From positions 450,065 through 514,064 of the forward strand of contig NZ_LN611424.1 in NCBI RefSeq assembly GCF_000821245.2: a DNA stretch of 64,000 nt, given 5' to 3'. The notes under the pieces are model-generated. The model did not search any database. It was not told the origin of the DNA and was given only the letters and a program-made list of their open reading frames with translations. Positions 20,683 through 30,227 of the stretch are shown piece by piece. The stretch's first letter is position 1. Each line of letters begins with the position of its first letter. The stretch is from Virgibacillus senegalensis (GTDB taxonomy: Bacteria; Bacillota; Bacilli; Bacillales; Amphibacillaceae). Both the position numbers and the translations under genes were made by a program.

Positions 20683-20879
20683 ATAATAGACCTGGCAACT
20701 TTACATTTTGGCATCCGTATGAAAATATGGGCTATAGGTAAAAAGTATCATCCGAATCAGAGGTGATGAATAGCGAAAGAAAGCTCCAGGGACAAGTCCT
20801 GAGGAAAAGCAGTAGGGGGATCGGGAAAGAGAAAGAAAGATGCTTACATAGTCTCGAATCGGGAAGGGTTGAAAAACAA

Positions 20880-21254
20880 ATGAAAAAAACCGTAATGATT
20901 GTTGATGACCAGCCAGGAATTCGCTTATTGCTGGAAGAAATTTTGAAAATGGAAGGGTATGACATCAAGACAGCTGAAAATGGCAAAGAGGCGCTTGATA
21001 AAATCATAGATGATCCGCCTGATTTGTTGCTGCTCGATTATAAGCTGCCGATCATGGATGCAAGCGCTCTTCTCCACCAGTTGGAAGATAAAGGGATAAA
21101 AGTGCCAGCGATATTGATGAGCGGATTAGCAGAACAAATTGAAGGGAAAAAGAAAGAGTTTACGATGGTGGAAGAAATTTTCGCAAAACCATTCAATATC
21201 GATGATGCCAGAGAGAGGGTCAACAGAATATTGGCAGAAAATAACGGAAACTGA
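20880..21254 (+). CDS. spo0F: Sporulation phosphorelay response regulator Spo0F
   Basis: A 124-residue single receiver domain that takes phosphate from sporulation kinases and passes it to Spo0B. The acidic pocket is Asp9-Asp10, the phosphoacceptor is Asp53 (LLLLDYKLP) and the conserved lysine is Lys103 (FAKPF). The conserved Thr of most receivers (Thr82 in B. subtilis) is Ser81 here, and the residue after MD is Ala rather than Gly. Length and the place between pyrG and fbaA match B. subtilis. Start ATG 20880 gives the family length; its ribosome-binding site (GAAGGG) is weak and distant. A sigma-H promoter lies about 200 bases upstream. Confidence 0.92.
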   Translation: MKKTVMIVDDQPGIRLLLEEILKMEGYDIKTAENGKEALDKIIDDPPDLLLLDYKLPIMDASALLHQLEDKGIKVPAILMSGLAEQIEGKKKEFTMVEEIFAKPFNIDDARERVNRILAENNGN

Positions 21255-21416
21255 TTACATAATAATCTGAAAAAAACAGGGAAAGCGGTATCTTTTGACT
21301 GTTTTGTTGCACCTCTTGGTGGTAGTTGGTATTCTTATACTGTACCCAATCAAAAATACTTATTGACTGGATATTGCATACTAAGCACGACAACATACCC
21401 TAAGGAGGAAAACAGC

Positions 21417-22280
21417 ATGCCGTTAGTTTCAATGAAAGAAATGCTTGAAGAAGCTAAACAGAATAACTATGGTGTCGGCCAATTCAATCTGAACAACCTT
21501 GAATATGCCCAAGCCGTTCTTCAAGCAGCAGAGGAAGAAAAATCCCCAGTGATTCTCGGTGTTTCTGAAGGCGCCGCAAAATATATGGGTGGTTTCAAAG
21601 TGGTTGTATCGATGGTTAAAGCATTGATGGAGGAATATGGTACAACGGTGCCAGTAGCAATTCACTTAGACCACGGCTCGAGCTTTGAAAAATGTGTCCA
21701 GGCCATTCATGCCGGATTCACTTCGGTAATGATTGACGGTTCTCATTTCCCGCTTGAGGAAAACATTGCATTGACCAAGAAAGTAGTGGAGGTTGCCCAC
21801 ATCAACGGGGTTTCAGTAGAAGCTGAGCTTGGCCGAATCGGTGGCCAGGAAGACGATCTGATTGTTGATGATGCAGAAGCAGCTTATGCGATCCCTGCTG
21901 AATGTGAACGACTAGTCAATGAGACTGGCGTTGACTGCTTTGCACCTGCACTTGGTTCTGTACACGGACCGTATAAAGGCGAGCCGAACCTAGGCTTCGA
22001 CCGCATGGAAGAAGTATTCAATCTGGTAAACGTGCCATTGGTATTGCACGGTGGAACAGGTATTCCAACAAAAGATATCAAACGTGCACTTTCACTTGGA
22101 ACTTCCAAAATCAACGTGAACACAGAAAACCAAATCGCTCAGGCACAAAAAGTACGTGAAGTACTAGCTGAACAGCCTGAACAATACGACCCTCGTAAAT
22201 ATTTGGGGCCTGGCCGCGAAGCGATTAAGCAAACTGTCATTGGCAAAATGCGCGAATTCGGTTCTTCCAACCGTGCATAA
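21417..22280 (+). CDS. fbaA: Class II fructose-bisphosphate aldolase
   Basis: A 287-residue zinc-dependent aldolase that splits fructose 1,6-bisphosphate in glycolysis and joins trioses in gluconeogenesis. HLDHGSS carries zinc and catalytic residues, GSVHGPYKG and LHGGTGIP supply further zinc and phosphate contacts, and INVNTENQ lies in the phosphate-binding region. A TAAGGAGG site precedes ATG 21417 at ideal distance; the frame is open upstream but unsupported. It stands in the order spo0F-fbaA-fsa-murA2 as in B. subtilis, with its own terminator. Confidence 0.95.
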   Translation: MPLVSMKEMLEEAKQNNYGVGQFNLNNLEYAQAVLQAAEEEKSPVILGVSEGAAKYMGGFKVVVSMVKALMEEYGTTVPVAIHLDHGSSFEKCVQAIHAGFTSVMIDGSHFPLEENIALTKKVVEVAHINGVSVEAELGRIGGQEDDLIVDDAEAAYAIPAECERLVNETGVDCFAPALGSVHGPYKGEPNLGFDRMEEVFNLVNVPLVLHGGTGIPTKDIKRALSLGTSKINVNTENQIAQAQKVREVLAEQPEQYDPRKYLGPGREAIKQTVIGKMREFGSSNRA

Positions 22281-22301
22281 TGCCGCTTGAAAGTGGTGAA
22301 A

Positions 22302-22335
22302 AAGGGGAACTGTCTATATGGACAGTTTCCTTTTC
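22302..22335 (+). terminator. Terminator of fbaA
   Basis: GGGGAACTGTC / GACAGTTTCC (with G-U pairs) around a TATATG loop is followed by TTTT. Confidence 0.75.
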
Positions 22336-22506
22336 ATACCATTCTACTCTACATCCAACATTCCTACATACCAATTATCTTACCTAACACCATTACTCAC
22401 ATGAATTACACCCTAGACTATCCTTGCGTTGCAAAAGGCAGTCGGGCCGTATAGTTGGTGCGCCTGCTTTTCATTTCTTGATAAGATTTGGAGAGGAGCT
22501 GATAGT

Positions 22507-23148
22507 ATGAAGTTTTTCATTGATACTGCGAATATTGAGGATATCAGACAGGCTCATGCACTGGGAATCCTGTCTGGAGTAACTACCAACCCCAGTTTGG
22601 TTGCCAAAGAAGGGGTGTCCTTTCATCAGCGGTTGAAGGACATTACCGATGAAGTCTCTGGCTCTGTCAGTGCAGAAGTAGTTTCCGAGGATGCAGAAGG
22701 CATGATTGAAGAAGGAAAGGAACTTGCTGCCATTGCCCCTAATATTACGGTAAAAATACCAATGACACTGGAAGGGCTCAAGGCGGTTAAAGCATTGGAT
22801 GACTTGAATATCAAGACCAATGTTACCCTTATATTCAATGCCAATCAGGCTTTGCTGGCTGCCCGTGCCGGGGCAAGTTACGTTTCTCCGTTCCTTGGAC
22901 GATTGGATGATATCGGCCATAATGGGATGGAACTGATCGCCCAGATTGCAGAAATTTTTGACCGGCATGGAATTGACACGGAAATCATTGCCGCTTCTAT
23001 CCGCCATCCGCTTCATGTGACCGAGGCTGCTTTACACGGGGCCCATATAGCTACTGTTCCGTTCCAGGTCTTGACCAAGCTGGTTCAGCATCCACTGACT
23101 GACCAGGGAATTGAAAAATTTTTAGCCGATTGGAAGAAGCAAAATTAG
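22507..23148 (+). CDS. fsa: Transaldolase / fructose-6-phosphate aldolase family protein
   Basis: A 213-residue TIM-barrel enzyme of the short transaldolase family (YwjH/Tal of B. subtilis). It starts [13 protein letters not shown] with the catalytic Asp, followed by [13 protein letters not shown] and [13 protein letters not shown], whose lysine forms the Schiff base, and by SPFLGRLDD. It moves a dihydroxyacetone unit in the pentose-phosphate pathway; members act as transaldolase or fructose-6-phosphate aldolase, and this cannot be settled here. ATG 22507 has GAGAGGAG ahead. Confidence 0.88.
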   Translation: MKFFIDTANIEDIRQAHALGILSGVTTNPSLVAKEGVSFHQRLKDITDEVSGSVSAEVVSEDAEGMIEEGKELAAIAPNITVKIPMTLEGLKAVKALDDLNIKTNVTLIFNANQALLAARAGASYVSPFLGRLDDIGHNGMELIAQIAEIFDRHGIDTEIIAASIRHPLHVTEAALHGAHIATVPFQVLTKLVQHPLTDQGIEKFLADWKKQN

Positions 23149-23326
23149 TATTGTTTGGCAAAAATTGTGTAGAATATGGTTGACCAACTAGAATGCTGCA
23201 GGTTGTTCGGATTGCTCCATTTTGGAATTATAAAAGCGAAAGCCGAGTACCCGAAGTGCAAAGGATAGTGGACAGCCGCTGTCTGAACCACTGTTTCGAA
23301 CAATCTCAGGGAGTGAGGAGTTCCAA

Positions 23327-24613
23327 ATGCAAAAAATACTTGTAGAAGGTGGCAGACCTTTAAACGGCAAAGTGAGAATCAGCGGAGCGAAAAACAGTGC
23401 GGTTGCGTTGCTGCCGGCAGCAATTCTCGCAGAATCAAAGGTTATCATCGAGGGCCTGCCGAAAATATCTGACGTAGACGTTTTGGGAGATTTACTGGAG
23501 GAAATTGGCGGTACTGTTTCCTGGAAGGGGCAGACGATTCATATTGATCCAAGCAACATGATCAACATGCCTCTGCCGAGTGGAAAAGTGAAAAAACTGC
23601 GTGCTTCCTATTATTTCATGGGAGCGATGCTGGGCCGGTTTAAAGAAGCGGTGATAGGATTGCCGGGTGGCTGCCATCTAGGACCCCGGCCGATTGATCA
23701 GCACATTAAAGGATTTGAAGCACTTGGGGCAAAAGTCACCAATGAACAAGGTGCGATTTACCTGCGTGCGGATGAATTGCGCGGTGCGCGGATATATCTC
23801 GATGTAGTAAGTGTCGGGGCGACGATTAATATTATGCTTGCTGCAGTAAAAGCAAAGGGCAGAACGGTTATCGAAAATGCTGCCAAGGAACCGGAAATTA
23901 TCGATGTAGCCACCCTGCTTACCAGTATGGGGGCGAAAATTAAAGGAGCCGGGACGGATGTCATCCGGATTGAAGGCTGTGATACACTGACGGGATGCAT
24001 GCACACCATCATACCAGATCGGATCGAAGCCGGTACTTATACGATCATGGCAGCAGCCCAGGGAGAAAAAGTTTTGATCGACAATGTCATCCCGCAGCAC
24101 CTTGAATCGTTGCTGGCCAAATTGCGGGAAATGGGTGTTTCCATTAAAGAAGGGGATGAACAGCTGCTCATCCAGCCAGGTCAAAACTTGAAAAGTGTAG
24201 ATATTAAGACCCTGGTCCATCCCGGATTTCCGACCGATTTACAACAGCCGTTCACTTCTTTGCTGACCAAAGCAAAAGGAACAGGTGTTGTAACCGATAC
24301 GATATACCAGGCTAGATTGAAACATATCGATGAGCTGCGCAGAATGAATGCATTGATCAAAGTAGAAGGCGGATCAGCGATTGTTTCCGGTCCAGTCCAG
24401 CTGGAAGGCGCAAAGGTGAAGGCGAGCGACCTTCGTGCAGGGGCGGCTTTGATTGCAGCTGGCCTGATGGCTGACGGTATCACAGAAATAACCGGTCTGG
24501 AACACATTGACCGGGGCTATGAACAAATTACCGAAAAGCTTTCCAACCTTGGAGCGAAAATTTGGCGTGAAGAAATGACTGCTGAGGAAGTCGAACAGTT
24601 TCAGAATTCCTGA
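23327..24613 (+). CDS. murA2: UDP-GlcNAc 1-carboxyvinyltransferase, MurA2 (MurZ/MurAB)
   Basis: A 428-residue enzyme for the first committed step of peptidoglycan synthesis, transfer of enolpyruvate from PEP to UDP-GlcNAc. The fosfomycin-target cysteine is Cys116 in [11 protein letters not shown]. It is the second MurA of low-GC Gram-positives; the other copy is at 53146, also with its cysteine. Its place between fsa and rho fits B. subtilis murAB. GGAGTGAGGAG lies ahead of ATG. The normal MurA motif GGCAIG is GGCHLG here, as in the MurA2 branch. No convincing terminator follows. Confidence 0.93.
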   Translation: MQKILVEGGRPLNGKVRISGAKNSAVALLPAAILAESKVIIEGLPKISDVDVLGDLLEEIGGTVSWKGQTIHIDPSNMINMPLPSGKVKKLRASYYFMGAMLGRFKEAVIGLPGGCHLGPRPIDQHIKGFEALGAKVTNEQGAIYLRADELRGARIYLDVVSVGATINIMLAAVKAKGRTVIENAAKEPEIIDVATLLTSMGAKIKGAGTDVIRIEGCDTLTGCMHTIIPDRIEAGTYTIMAAAQGEKVLIDNVIPQHLESLLAKLREMGVSIKEGDEQLLIQPGQNLKSVDIKTLVHPGFPTDLQQPFTSLLTKAKGTGVVTDTIYQARLKHIDELRRMNALIKVEGGSAIVSGPVQLEGAKVKASDLRAGAALIAAGLMADGITEITGLEHIDRGYEQITEKLSNLGAKIWREEMTAEEVEQFQNS

Positions 24614-25035
24614 TTGCATGGATTCTCGGTGGAACTAGAAAAAGGCAGGAGCAGTCCCTTGCTTCTTTCGGCGGGACATGTTTTTGCCTTCTGTTCCTTA
24701 TCTAAGTTTTTCCCCACGGAATGGAATCAGTGATGAAACATTCCCATCTGCATCCTGTGTTCCCCTTGAGGCTTGTGTGTATCCTCTATGTAGCAAAGAG
24801 CCTGGTTCTGGGCTACATTTTAGTGAGGTGTTAGTGCCCTTCGTTATTTCCCGCATTAATAGAACTTAACAGGGTTAGGAATTGACAGAAACGTTCAGCT
24901 ATCTGCCTCGCCTGAAAACAGCCGATCGGTGTCTATCCATTACATTTGTTTTATTGTAAAGGAATGAACTGTATGTGTGACATACGATGGCTGGGTGGGA
25001 TATAGGGGCCGGGATGGCTAGTCAATAAATTTTTG
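24614..25035. other. Gene-free region after murA2 with several small hairpins
   Basis: No gene is supported. Inverted repeats occur at about 24788-24819 (ATGTAGC / GCTACAT), 24947-24962 (TTACA / TGTAA) and 24974-24990 (GTATGT / ACATAC). There is no clear intrinsic terminator with a T-run. The stretch could be 3' leader of murA2 or an unannotated RNA. Confidence 0.3.
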
Positions 25036-25064
25036 TTGAATAATCAAGAAAGAAACGGTACTAT
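25036..25064 (+). promoter_or_regulatory. Promoter P1 of rho
   Basis: TTGAAT (25036-25041), a 17-base spacer and TACTAT (25059-25064). Confidence 0.55.
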
Positions 25065-25072
25065 GGAAGAAG

Positions 25073-25100
25073 TTTAATAAGTGTTTAGTTAGGTTATAAT
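25073..25100 (+). promoter_or_regulatory. Promoter P2 of rho
   Basis: TTTAAT, a 16-base spacer and a perfect TATAAT at 25095-25100. The -35 box is weak. Both promoters would give a leader of over 400 bases before rho. Confidence 0.5.
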
Positions 25101-25236
25101 GATTGATGTAAACTTATGAAAACTTCTATTCTAGTTTTATGCTTTCCTTCAACTTCTTCTTGGATTGGCTTTTATGCTATCAGAGCGATTTGTTGCACGG
25201 TTGATAGTGTAAGGAAACGGAGGCTTTCGTCATTCC

Positions 25237-25261
25237 GGCTTGGCAGCAAGCCAAGTTTTTT
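25237..25261 (+). terminator. Intrinsic terminator within the rho leader
   Basis: CTTGGC-AGCAA-GCCAAG is followed directly by six T. An alternative stem GGCTTG / CAAGCC overlaps it. It lies about 150 bases after the promoters and 260 before rho, so it would stop most transcripts unless countered. From here to 25520 no gene is visible. Confidence 0.7.
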
Positions 25262-25520
25262 ATTGTTGAAAAGAAAAGCCTTTAGTAAACAAACCAACGG
25301 CTTTCCTACAAGGTTTTCCTCCATCAGCTAAATCTATCAAAGCTATCCAACGAGGCTCCAACCAGGAAGTGCATTACTACCCAATTCATTTATTACGATG
25401 GAAAATAACCCCTTTTGCATGCTGTGTCTAATCAGTGTGCTGAAATCGTATGCACAAAGGTAGCTATCGGTAGGGTTATTCTCGAAAAAATACCAAAAAT
25501 TTAATAGGTGTGGTGATTTT

Positions 25521-26807
25521 GTGGCTGAATTGACCATTTCTCATTTAGAATCGTTAACATTGAAAGAATTATATGAAAAAGCGAAAGAATATAAAGTATC
25601 CTATTACGCAAAGCTTACCAAGCGCGAACTCGTTTTTTCCATTTTGAAGGCCCAGGCCGAAAAAGACGGCTTTTTGTTCATGGATGGAATTTTGGAAATC
25701 ATTCCTTCTGAAGGTTTCGGTTTTCTGCGTCCGATCAATTATTCGCCAAGTTCAGAAGATATTTATATTTCCGCATCACAAATCAGGCGTTTTGACCTTC
25801 GAAATGGGGATAAAGTGTCTGGTAAAGTGCGTCCTCCAAAAGAAAATGAACGATATTACGGCTTGCTCCATGTCGACGCCGTAAACGGTCAAAACCCGGA
25901 AACTGCCAAGGAACGCGTCCATTTTCCTGCATTGACGCCATTGTACCCAAATCGTTTAATGCGTTTAGAGACCGAAACAAGAAAGCTGTCCACAAGGATT
26001 ATCGATTTGATGACACCGGTTGGCTTCGGACAGCGCGGATTGATCGTCGCCCCTCCAAAAGCGGGGAAAACCATGCTGTTGAAACAGATAGCCAATAGCA
26101 TTTCCAAGAATCATCCAAACGCAAAACTGATTATCCTGCTGGTCGATGAGCGTCCGGAAGAGGTAACCGATATCGAGCGTTCTGTCCATCCGGATGTCGA
26201 CGTTGTCAGCTCCACTTTTGACGAGGTTCCGGAAAACCATATTAAGGTATCCGAGCTTGTGCTGGAGCGTGCCATGCGTCTTGTCGAGCACAAAAAAGAT
26301 GTCATTGTACTAATGGACAGCATTACAAGGCTAGCCCGTGCATACAACCTGGTCATTCCGCCAAGCGGTCGTACGTTGTCCGGTGGTATCGACCCGGCAG
26401 CCTTCCATCGTCCGAAGCGATTCTTCGGAGCGGCACGGAATATCGAAGAGGGTGGAAGCTTTACAATCCTGGCTACTGCTCTGGTCGATACTGGTTCTCG
26501 GATGGATGACGTCATTTATGAAGAATTCAAAGGAACCGGAAACATGGAACTCCATTTGGATCGCAGTCTTGCCGAGCGCCGTATCTATCCGGCAATCGAT
26601 ATTTTGCGTTCCGGGACAAGAAAAGAAGAATTGCTTGTCTCGAAAGATCATCTGGATAAAATCTGGGCGATCCGTAAAACGATGCAGGACTCCAACGACT
26701 TTGTCGAGCGCTTCTTACGCCGGATGAGATCGTCGAAAAACAATGAAGAGTTCTTCCAGTCCATGGAGGAAGATATGAAGCGGAAAGGGACAGCCAGAAG
26801 GGCATAA
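25521..26807 (+). CDS. rho: Transcription termination factor Rho
   Basis: A 428-residue hexameric RNA helicase. The N-terminal helix bundle (about 1-48) and OB-fold RNA-binding domain (about 50-120, GFGFLRP) precede the RecA-like ATPase (P-loop APPKAGKTMLL, Walker B LLVDERPEEVTD, Q-loop and R-loop region ERRIYPAIDI). GTG 25521 is preceded by a modest AGGTGTGGTG. In B. subtilis rho is not essential and represses its own synthesis in a long leader; the leader here, with two promoters and an intrinsic terminator, fits that habit. The next gene is rpmE2. Confidence 0.95.
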   Translation: MAELTISHLESLTLKELYEKAKEYKVSYYAKLTKRELVFSILKAQAEKDGFLFMDGILEIIPSEGFGFLRPINYSPSSEDIYISASQIRRFDLRNGDKVSGKVRPPKENERYYGLLHVDAVNGQNPETAKERVHFPALTPLYPNRLMRLETETRKLSTRIIDLMTPVGFGQRGLIVAPPKAGKTMLLKQIANSISKNHPNAKLIILLVDERPEEVTDIERSVHPDVDVVSSTFDEVPENHIKVSELVLERAMRLVEHKKDVIVLMDSITRLARAYNLVIPPSGRTLSGGIDPAAFHRPKRFFGAARNIEEGGSFTILATALVDTGSRMDDVIYEEFKGTGNMELHLDRSLAERRIYPAIDILRSGTRKEELLVSKDHLDKIWAIRKTMQDSNDFVERFLRRMRSSKNNEEFFQSMEEDMKRKGTARRA

Positions 26808-26915
26808 CCAGTTCACTGGTAAATGACGGAAGCATTTCTGGCTGAGAGTAGCGTTGCCCCGGCAGCCTCGCAAGATAGGGGGCTTGCACGGACGTACGTT
26901 TTTTCAAACTGCTGC

Positions 26916-26944
26916 TTGCAATGGCAATTTTACACTGTTATAAT
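26916..26944 (+). promoter_or_regulatory. Sigma-A promoter of the L31 gene
   Basis: TTGCAA (26916-26921), a 17-base spacer and TATAAT (26939-26944). It gives a leader of about 130 bases with two hairpins. Confidence 0.75.
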
Positions 26945-26960
26945 CATTTTATGTGAGCTT

Positions 26961-27020
26961 AGAATAGATTGCTGTCCTAAAGGACAGATATTCTGATGCC
27001 TCTTTCCGGATCGCATTCGG
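26961..27020 (+). promoter_or_regulatory. Structured leader of the L31 gene
   Basis: Hairpin one: outer stem AGAATA / TATTCT (26961-26966, 26989-26994), a small internal loop, inner stem CTGTCC / GGACAG (26972-26977, 26982-26987). Hairpin two: CCGGAT / ATTCGG (27006-27020). Autoregulatory L31 leaders exist in several bacterial groups, including Firmicutes; whether this belongs to one of them is unproved. Confidence 0.45.
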
Positions 27021-27080
27021 ATTGCGGGCTTACAATAACTCTGTTTCCAAAGGATTCAGGGCAAAAGGAGTGGAAAGAAC

Positions 27081-27326
27081 ATGAAAGAACAAATTCATCC
27101 GGAATACAGAAAAGTAGTATTTCTTGATACTAGCTCTGACTACAAATTCCTAAGCGGCTCTACAAAGTCTTCTGATGAAACAATCGAATGGGAAGACGGT
27201 AACACTTACCCGTTGATTCGCGTGGAAATCAGCTCAGCTTCTCACCCGTTCTACACTGGTAAGCAAAAAGCGGACAAAGCTGGCGGACGTGTCGATCGAT
27301 TCAAGAAAAAATATAACCTTGGTTAA
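27081..27326 (+). CDS. rpmE2: 50S ribosomal protein L31, type B (zinc-independent)
   Basis: An 81-residue L31 starting [16 protein letters not shown] and containing [16 protein letters not shown] and HPFYTGKQK. It has no cysteine at all, so the CxxC zinc ribbon of type A L31 is missing and this is the type B paralogue (YtiA/RpmEB in B. subtilis). In B. subtilis the gene after rho is the zinc-binding RpmE; here the zinc-free form takes that position with a constitutive-looking promoter and no recognisable Zur box. AAAAGGAG precedes ATG. The gene is monocistronic, with a strong terminator. Confidence 0.93.
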   Translation: MKEQIHPEYRKVVFLDTSSDYKFLSGSTKSSDETIEWEDGNTYPLIRVEISSASHPFYTGKQKADKAGGRVDRFKKKYNLG

Positions 27327-27370
27327 TGCTCAGAGATCTTTCTCTGGTGAAAAAACCAAAGATATTGATG

Positions 27371-27409
27371 AAAAACAGGCAAATCGTCTAACTTTTTGCC
27401 TGTTTTTTT
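27371..27409 (+). terminator. Terminator of rpmE2
   Basis: AAAAACAGGCAAA / TTTTTGCCTGTTTTTTT is a classical stem with T-run. Confidence 0.9.
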
Positions 27410-27568
27410 ACTTTGTAAAGTGAAGTGGTTCTTTAGATGCGAAATTTGTGGAATTAAAACGAAAACGAACGTTTTTTAATAGATGAACAAGGCAATAACT
27501 ATGTAAATAAGGCATAACTGCGGCGGAGAGTTAATGGTCTTCGTAAACTTGAAGGGAGTGTCCCGTGG

Positions 27569-28189
27569 ATGTATGTAATGAAACAAAGTGGATGGGTAGA
27601 GCTGATTTGCGGCAGCATGTTTTCGGGTAAGTCAGAGGAATTGATTCGAAGGGTACGACGAGCTACATACGGAAATTTATCTGTCCGGGTATTTAAACCT
27701 GCCATTGACAGTCGTTATTCCGAGGAATCGGTCGTGTCGCACAATGGAACGACCATTTTGGCACGTCCAGTCGAGAGAGCAGCCGACATTCCTGCCTATA
27801 TCGATGCCGAGGTAGATGTGATTGGAATTGACGAGGTACAGTTTTTCGACGAAGAGATTGTAGGCATTGTCGATGAATTGGCGGATCATGGCCACCGGGT
27901 TATTGTGGCTGGTCTTGATACTGATTTCAGGGGCGAACCGTTCGGGCCAGTCCCGAAACTGATGGCGTTGAGCGAGTCGGTGACAAAGCTTAATGCGATT
28001 TGTCCAGTTTGCGGGTCTCCGGCCAGCAGAACACAGCGTTTGATCAACGACAAACCTGCTTCGTATGATGATCCAATCATTTTAGTAGGAGCTTCTGAAT
28101 CTTATGAGCCTCGTTGCCGCCACCATCACGAAGTTCCGAATCGTCCCAGGCAAGCGCTAAACCTCAATGCGATTCCGACATCGAAGTAA
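27569..28189 (+). CDS. tdk: Thymidine kinase
   Basis: A 206-residue type II thymidine kinase for salvage of thymidine to dTMP. Motifs: P-loop [10 protein letters not shown], Walker B-like [21 protein letters not shown], and the zinc site CPVC with the later RCRHHH. ATG 27569 has GAAGGGAG about ten bases ahead; ATG 27578 three codons later is an alternative. The order rho-L31-tdk-prfA is conserved in Bacillaceae. Confidence 0.95.
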   Translation: MYVMKQSGWVELICGSMFSGKSEELIRRVRRATYGNLSVRVFKPAIDSRYSEESVVSHNGTTILARPVERAADIPAYIDAEVDVIGIDEVQFFDEEIVGIVDELADHGHRVIVAGLDTDFRGEPFGPVPKLMALSESVTKLNAICPVCGSPASRTQRLINDKPASYDDPIILVGASESYEPRCRHHHEVPNRPRQALNLNAIPTSK

Positions 28190-28199
28190 TGACTTTTGA

Positions 28200-28228
28200 C
28201 GGGATGCCTTATCGGTATCCTGTTTTTT
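28200..28228 (+). terminator. Terminator of tdk
   Basis: GGGATGCC / GGTATCCT (two G-U pairs) is followed by TGTTTTTT. The remaining bases to 28501 show no gene or clear signal. Confidence 0.7.
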
Positions 28229-28501
28229 GTTGTGCTTAGAAGCATACGTGCTGACGTACTGCCTGCGTATCTATCGTTTCTGTGGTAATTATCAGTGGAA
28301 TGATGAGTAGAGGAAATACCCGAAGGCTCAAGCGGGAGAACAGGTTCAATGAGATTCTGCGGAAAACGCCGAGTTATCTTTGATTTTATAAGAATCGGAT
28401 TAAAGCCGTGTCTGGGTTCTTTGTTGGTGGTAGTCGATTGGCCAGGAGCATAAATATCCTGCGGCAGAAGCATGCTAAGAGAAAAAGCATGGAGGTTACA
28501 T

Positions 28502-28906
28502 ATGTACAAAGTGCTGACAGCCGTCTTCTGTTTTGCGTTACTGAGCGCTTGTGGAAATAGGAACACTTTACAAGAACAAGGAAGTGTCCCGCAGGGTGGG
28601 GACGAAGTGGAGACTACGGAAGAAGGTTATATCCAATTACGAGGCACACAGCCGCGAATTTTCGACGAATATGGCGACCGTGAGCTCATGGAAGACACGA
28701 GCAGATCTTCAATCATACGGGCAGCTGAATCGGTCGGCGATGTTACGGTGGAAAATCTCGAAATAATGGATGAAGAGATCAGAATCGATGCTGTATTGCA
28801 GGGAGACTTTAATTCTGGAGAGAGAATGGCAAAAGTCAACCAAATTCGGCGATCGGTCGATAATCAGGTGAACGGTGGATATTATGTGCGTGTGTTTGTT
28901 CGCTGA
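28502..28906 (+). CDS. Small lipoprotein of uncertain family
   Basis: A 134-residue exported lipoprotein: MYKVLTAVFCFALLSAC is a signal peptide with lipobox LSAC, so Cys17 would be lipidated. The mature part has an acidic linker and a compact C-terminal domain of about 60 residues (from SIIRAAESVGDVTVENLEI) that could be a BON- or YhcN/YlaJ-like fold; that link is a guess from pattern. ATG 28502 follows a modest GGAGG at 28492-28496; an earlier in-frame ATG at 28472 would bury the signal peptide. It is monocistronic, with a terminator. Confidence 0.6.
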   Translation: MYKVLTAVFCFALLSACGNRNTLQEQGSVPQGGDEVETTEEGYIQLRGTQPRIFDEYGDRELMEDTSRSSIIRAAESVGDVTVENLEIMDEEIRIDAVLQGDFNSGERMAKVNQIRRSVDNQVNGGYYVRVFVR

Positions 28907-28920
28907 GTGAATAGGGAAGG

Positions 28921-28958
28921 CGCGGGTTCCAGGATGGGAATCCGCGTATTTTTCTTTT
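28921..28958 (+). terminator. Terminator of the small lipoprotein gene
   Basis: CGCGGGTTCC / GGAATCCGCG (one G-U) around AGGATG is followed by a T-rich tail. Confidence 0.8.
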
Positions 28959-29096
28959 TAAGGGTACTAGAAGTATTTAAACTGAAGGCAGGCGAGGTAA
29001 CTAGCGTTTTTGCGATAAATTGCATAGCAGGAAATCCAGGCAGTCAGGTGATTCTGCCATGTTACATAAAATTCGTCTGTTACTGCCAAGCTTTTT

Positions 29097-29125
29097 TTGA
29101 CGGGGTTTTTCTCCTGTACTATAAT
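29097..29125 (+). promoter_or_regulatory. Sigma-A promoter of prfA
   Basis: TTGACG (29097-29102), a 17-base spacer and TATAAT (29120-29125), 30 bases before the start codon. Confidence 0.8.
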
Positions 29126-29155
29126 TAGAATGTTAAGGAGAAAGAGGTGGATGAA

Positions 29156-30226
29156 GTGTTAGACAGACTGCAATCCTTGGAAGACCGTTATGATAAATTG
29201 AATGAATTGCTCAGTGACCCTGAAGTAATCAGTGATACAAAAAAATTACGTGAATATTCAAAAGAACAAGCCGGCCTGGAGGATGTCATCCAGGCATACC
29301 GTGAATATAAAGATGTGACCATCCAGCTGGATGATGCCAAAGCCATGCTGGAGGATGAAAAGGACGCTGAGATGCAGGATATGGTCAAGTCGGAAATCAA
29401 CGAGTTGTCCAAGCGGAAGGAAGAGCTGGAAGAAGAGCTGCGCATCTTGCTTCTTCCTAAGGACCCTAATGATGACAAAAACGTTATCATGGAAATTCGC
29501 GGTGCTGCCGGCGGCGACGAGGCTGCTTTGTTTGCAGGAGATCTGTATCGTATGTATTCCCGGTTTGCTGAATCGGAAGGCTGGAAAATTGATGTCATGG
29601 AAGCCAACACGACAGGTGTCGGTGGCTACAAGGAAATCATTTTCATGATCAATGGGGAAGGGGCTTATTCCAAGCTGAAGTTTGAAAATGGCGCCCACCG
29701 CGTGCAGCGTGTTCCGGAAACGGAGTCAGGCGGCAGGATTCATACATCTACCGCGACCGTAGTCGTTATGCCGGAAGCGGAAGAAGTGGAAGTTGACGTT
29801 CATGATAAGGACATCCGTGTCGATACGTTTGCATCCAGCGGGCCCGGCGGACAGAGTGTTAACACAACGATGTCTGCGGTACGTCTGACGCATATGCCGA
29901 CAGGAATTGTTGTATCGATTCAGGACGAGAAATCGCAGATCAAAAACAAGGAAAAAGCCATGAAAGTCTTGCGGGCTAGAATTTATGATAAATTCCAACA
30001 GGAAGCACAAGCAGAATATGACGAAACAAGAAAGTCTGCAGTTGGATCAGGAGACCGTTCGGAACGGATCCGCACCTACAATTTCCCGCAAAACCGGGTG
30101 ACAGATCATCGCATCGGTTTGACTATCCAAAAGCTGGATCAGATTTTGGAAGGAAAAGTCGGCGAAATCATCGATGCTTTGCTGATGGAAGAGCAAGCCA
30201 AAAAATTGGAACAGATCGGTGAATGA
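29156..30226 (+). CDS. prfA: Peptide chain release factor 1
   Basis: Release factor 1 reads UAA and UAG and triggers peptide release. With start GTG 29156 the protein is 356 residues, the same as B. subtilis PrfA, and begins [15 protein letters not shown] 29147, three codons earlier, is also possible because AAGGAG lies 6 bases ahead of it. The GGQ catalytic motif is at residues 231-233 (SGPGGQSVN), and PxT-type stop-codon recognition lies in the preceding core. The next gene, prmC, encodes the methyltransferase that modifies this GGQ glutamine, and the two are practically fused. Confidence 0.95.
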   Translation: MLDRLQSLEDRYDKLNELLSDPEVISDTKKLREYSKEQAGLEDVIQAYREYKDVTIQLDDAKAMLEDEKDAEMQDMVKSEINELSKRKEELEEELRILLLPKDPNDDKNVIMEIRGAAGGDEAALFAGDLYRMYSRFAESEGWKIDVMEANTTGVGGYKEIIFMINGEGAYSKLKFENGAHRVQRVPETESGGRIHTSTATVVVMPEAEEVEVDVHDKDIRVDTFASSGPGGQSVNTTMSAVRLTHMPTGIVVSIQDEKSQIKNKEKAMKVLRARIYDKFQQEAQAEYDETRKSAVGSGDRSERIRTYNFPQNRVTDHRIGLTIQKLDQILEGKVGEIIDALLMEEQAKKLEQIGE

Positions 30227-30227
30227 T

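Noticed and set aside
25116-25331. A 71-codon open frame in the rho leader
   Set aside because: It has no ribosome-binding site and runs through the intrinsic terminator at 25237-25261.
26840-26880. A GGCTGAGAG segment after rho recalling a TPP riboswitch
   Set aside because: The other conserved thi-box parts are missing, and no thiamine gene follows.
26900-27080. A Zur box before the zinc-free L31 gene
   Set aside because: Expected because type B L31 is often Zur-controlled, but no sequence close to the Zur consensus was found.
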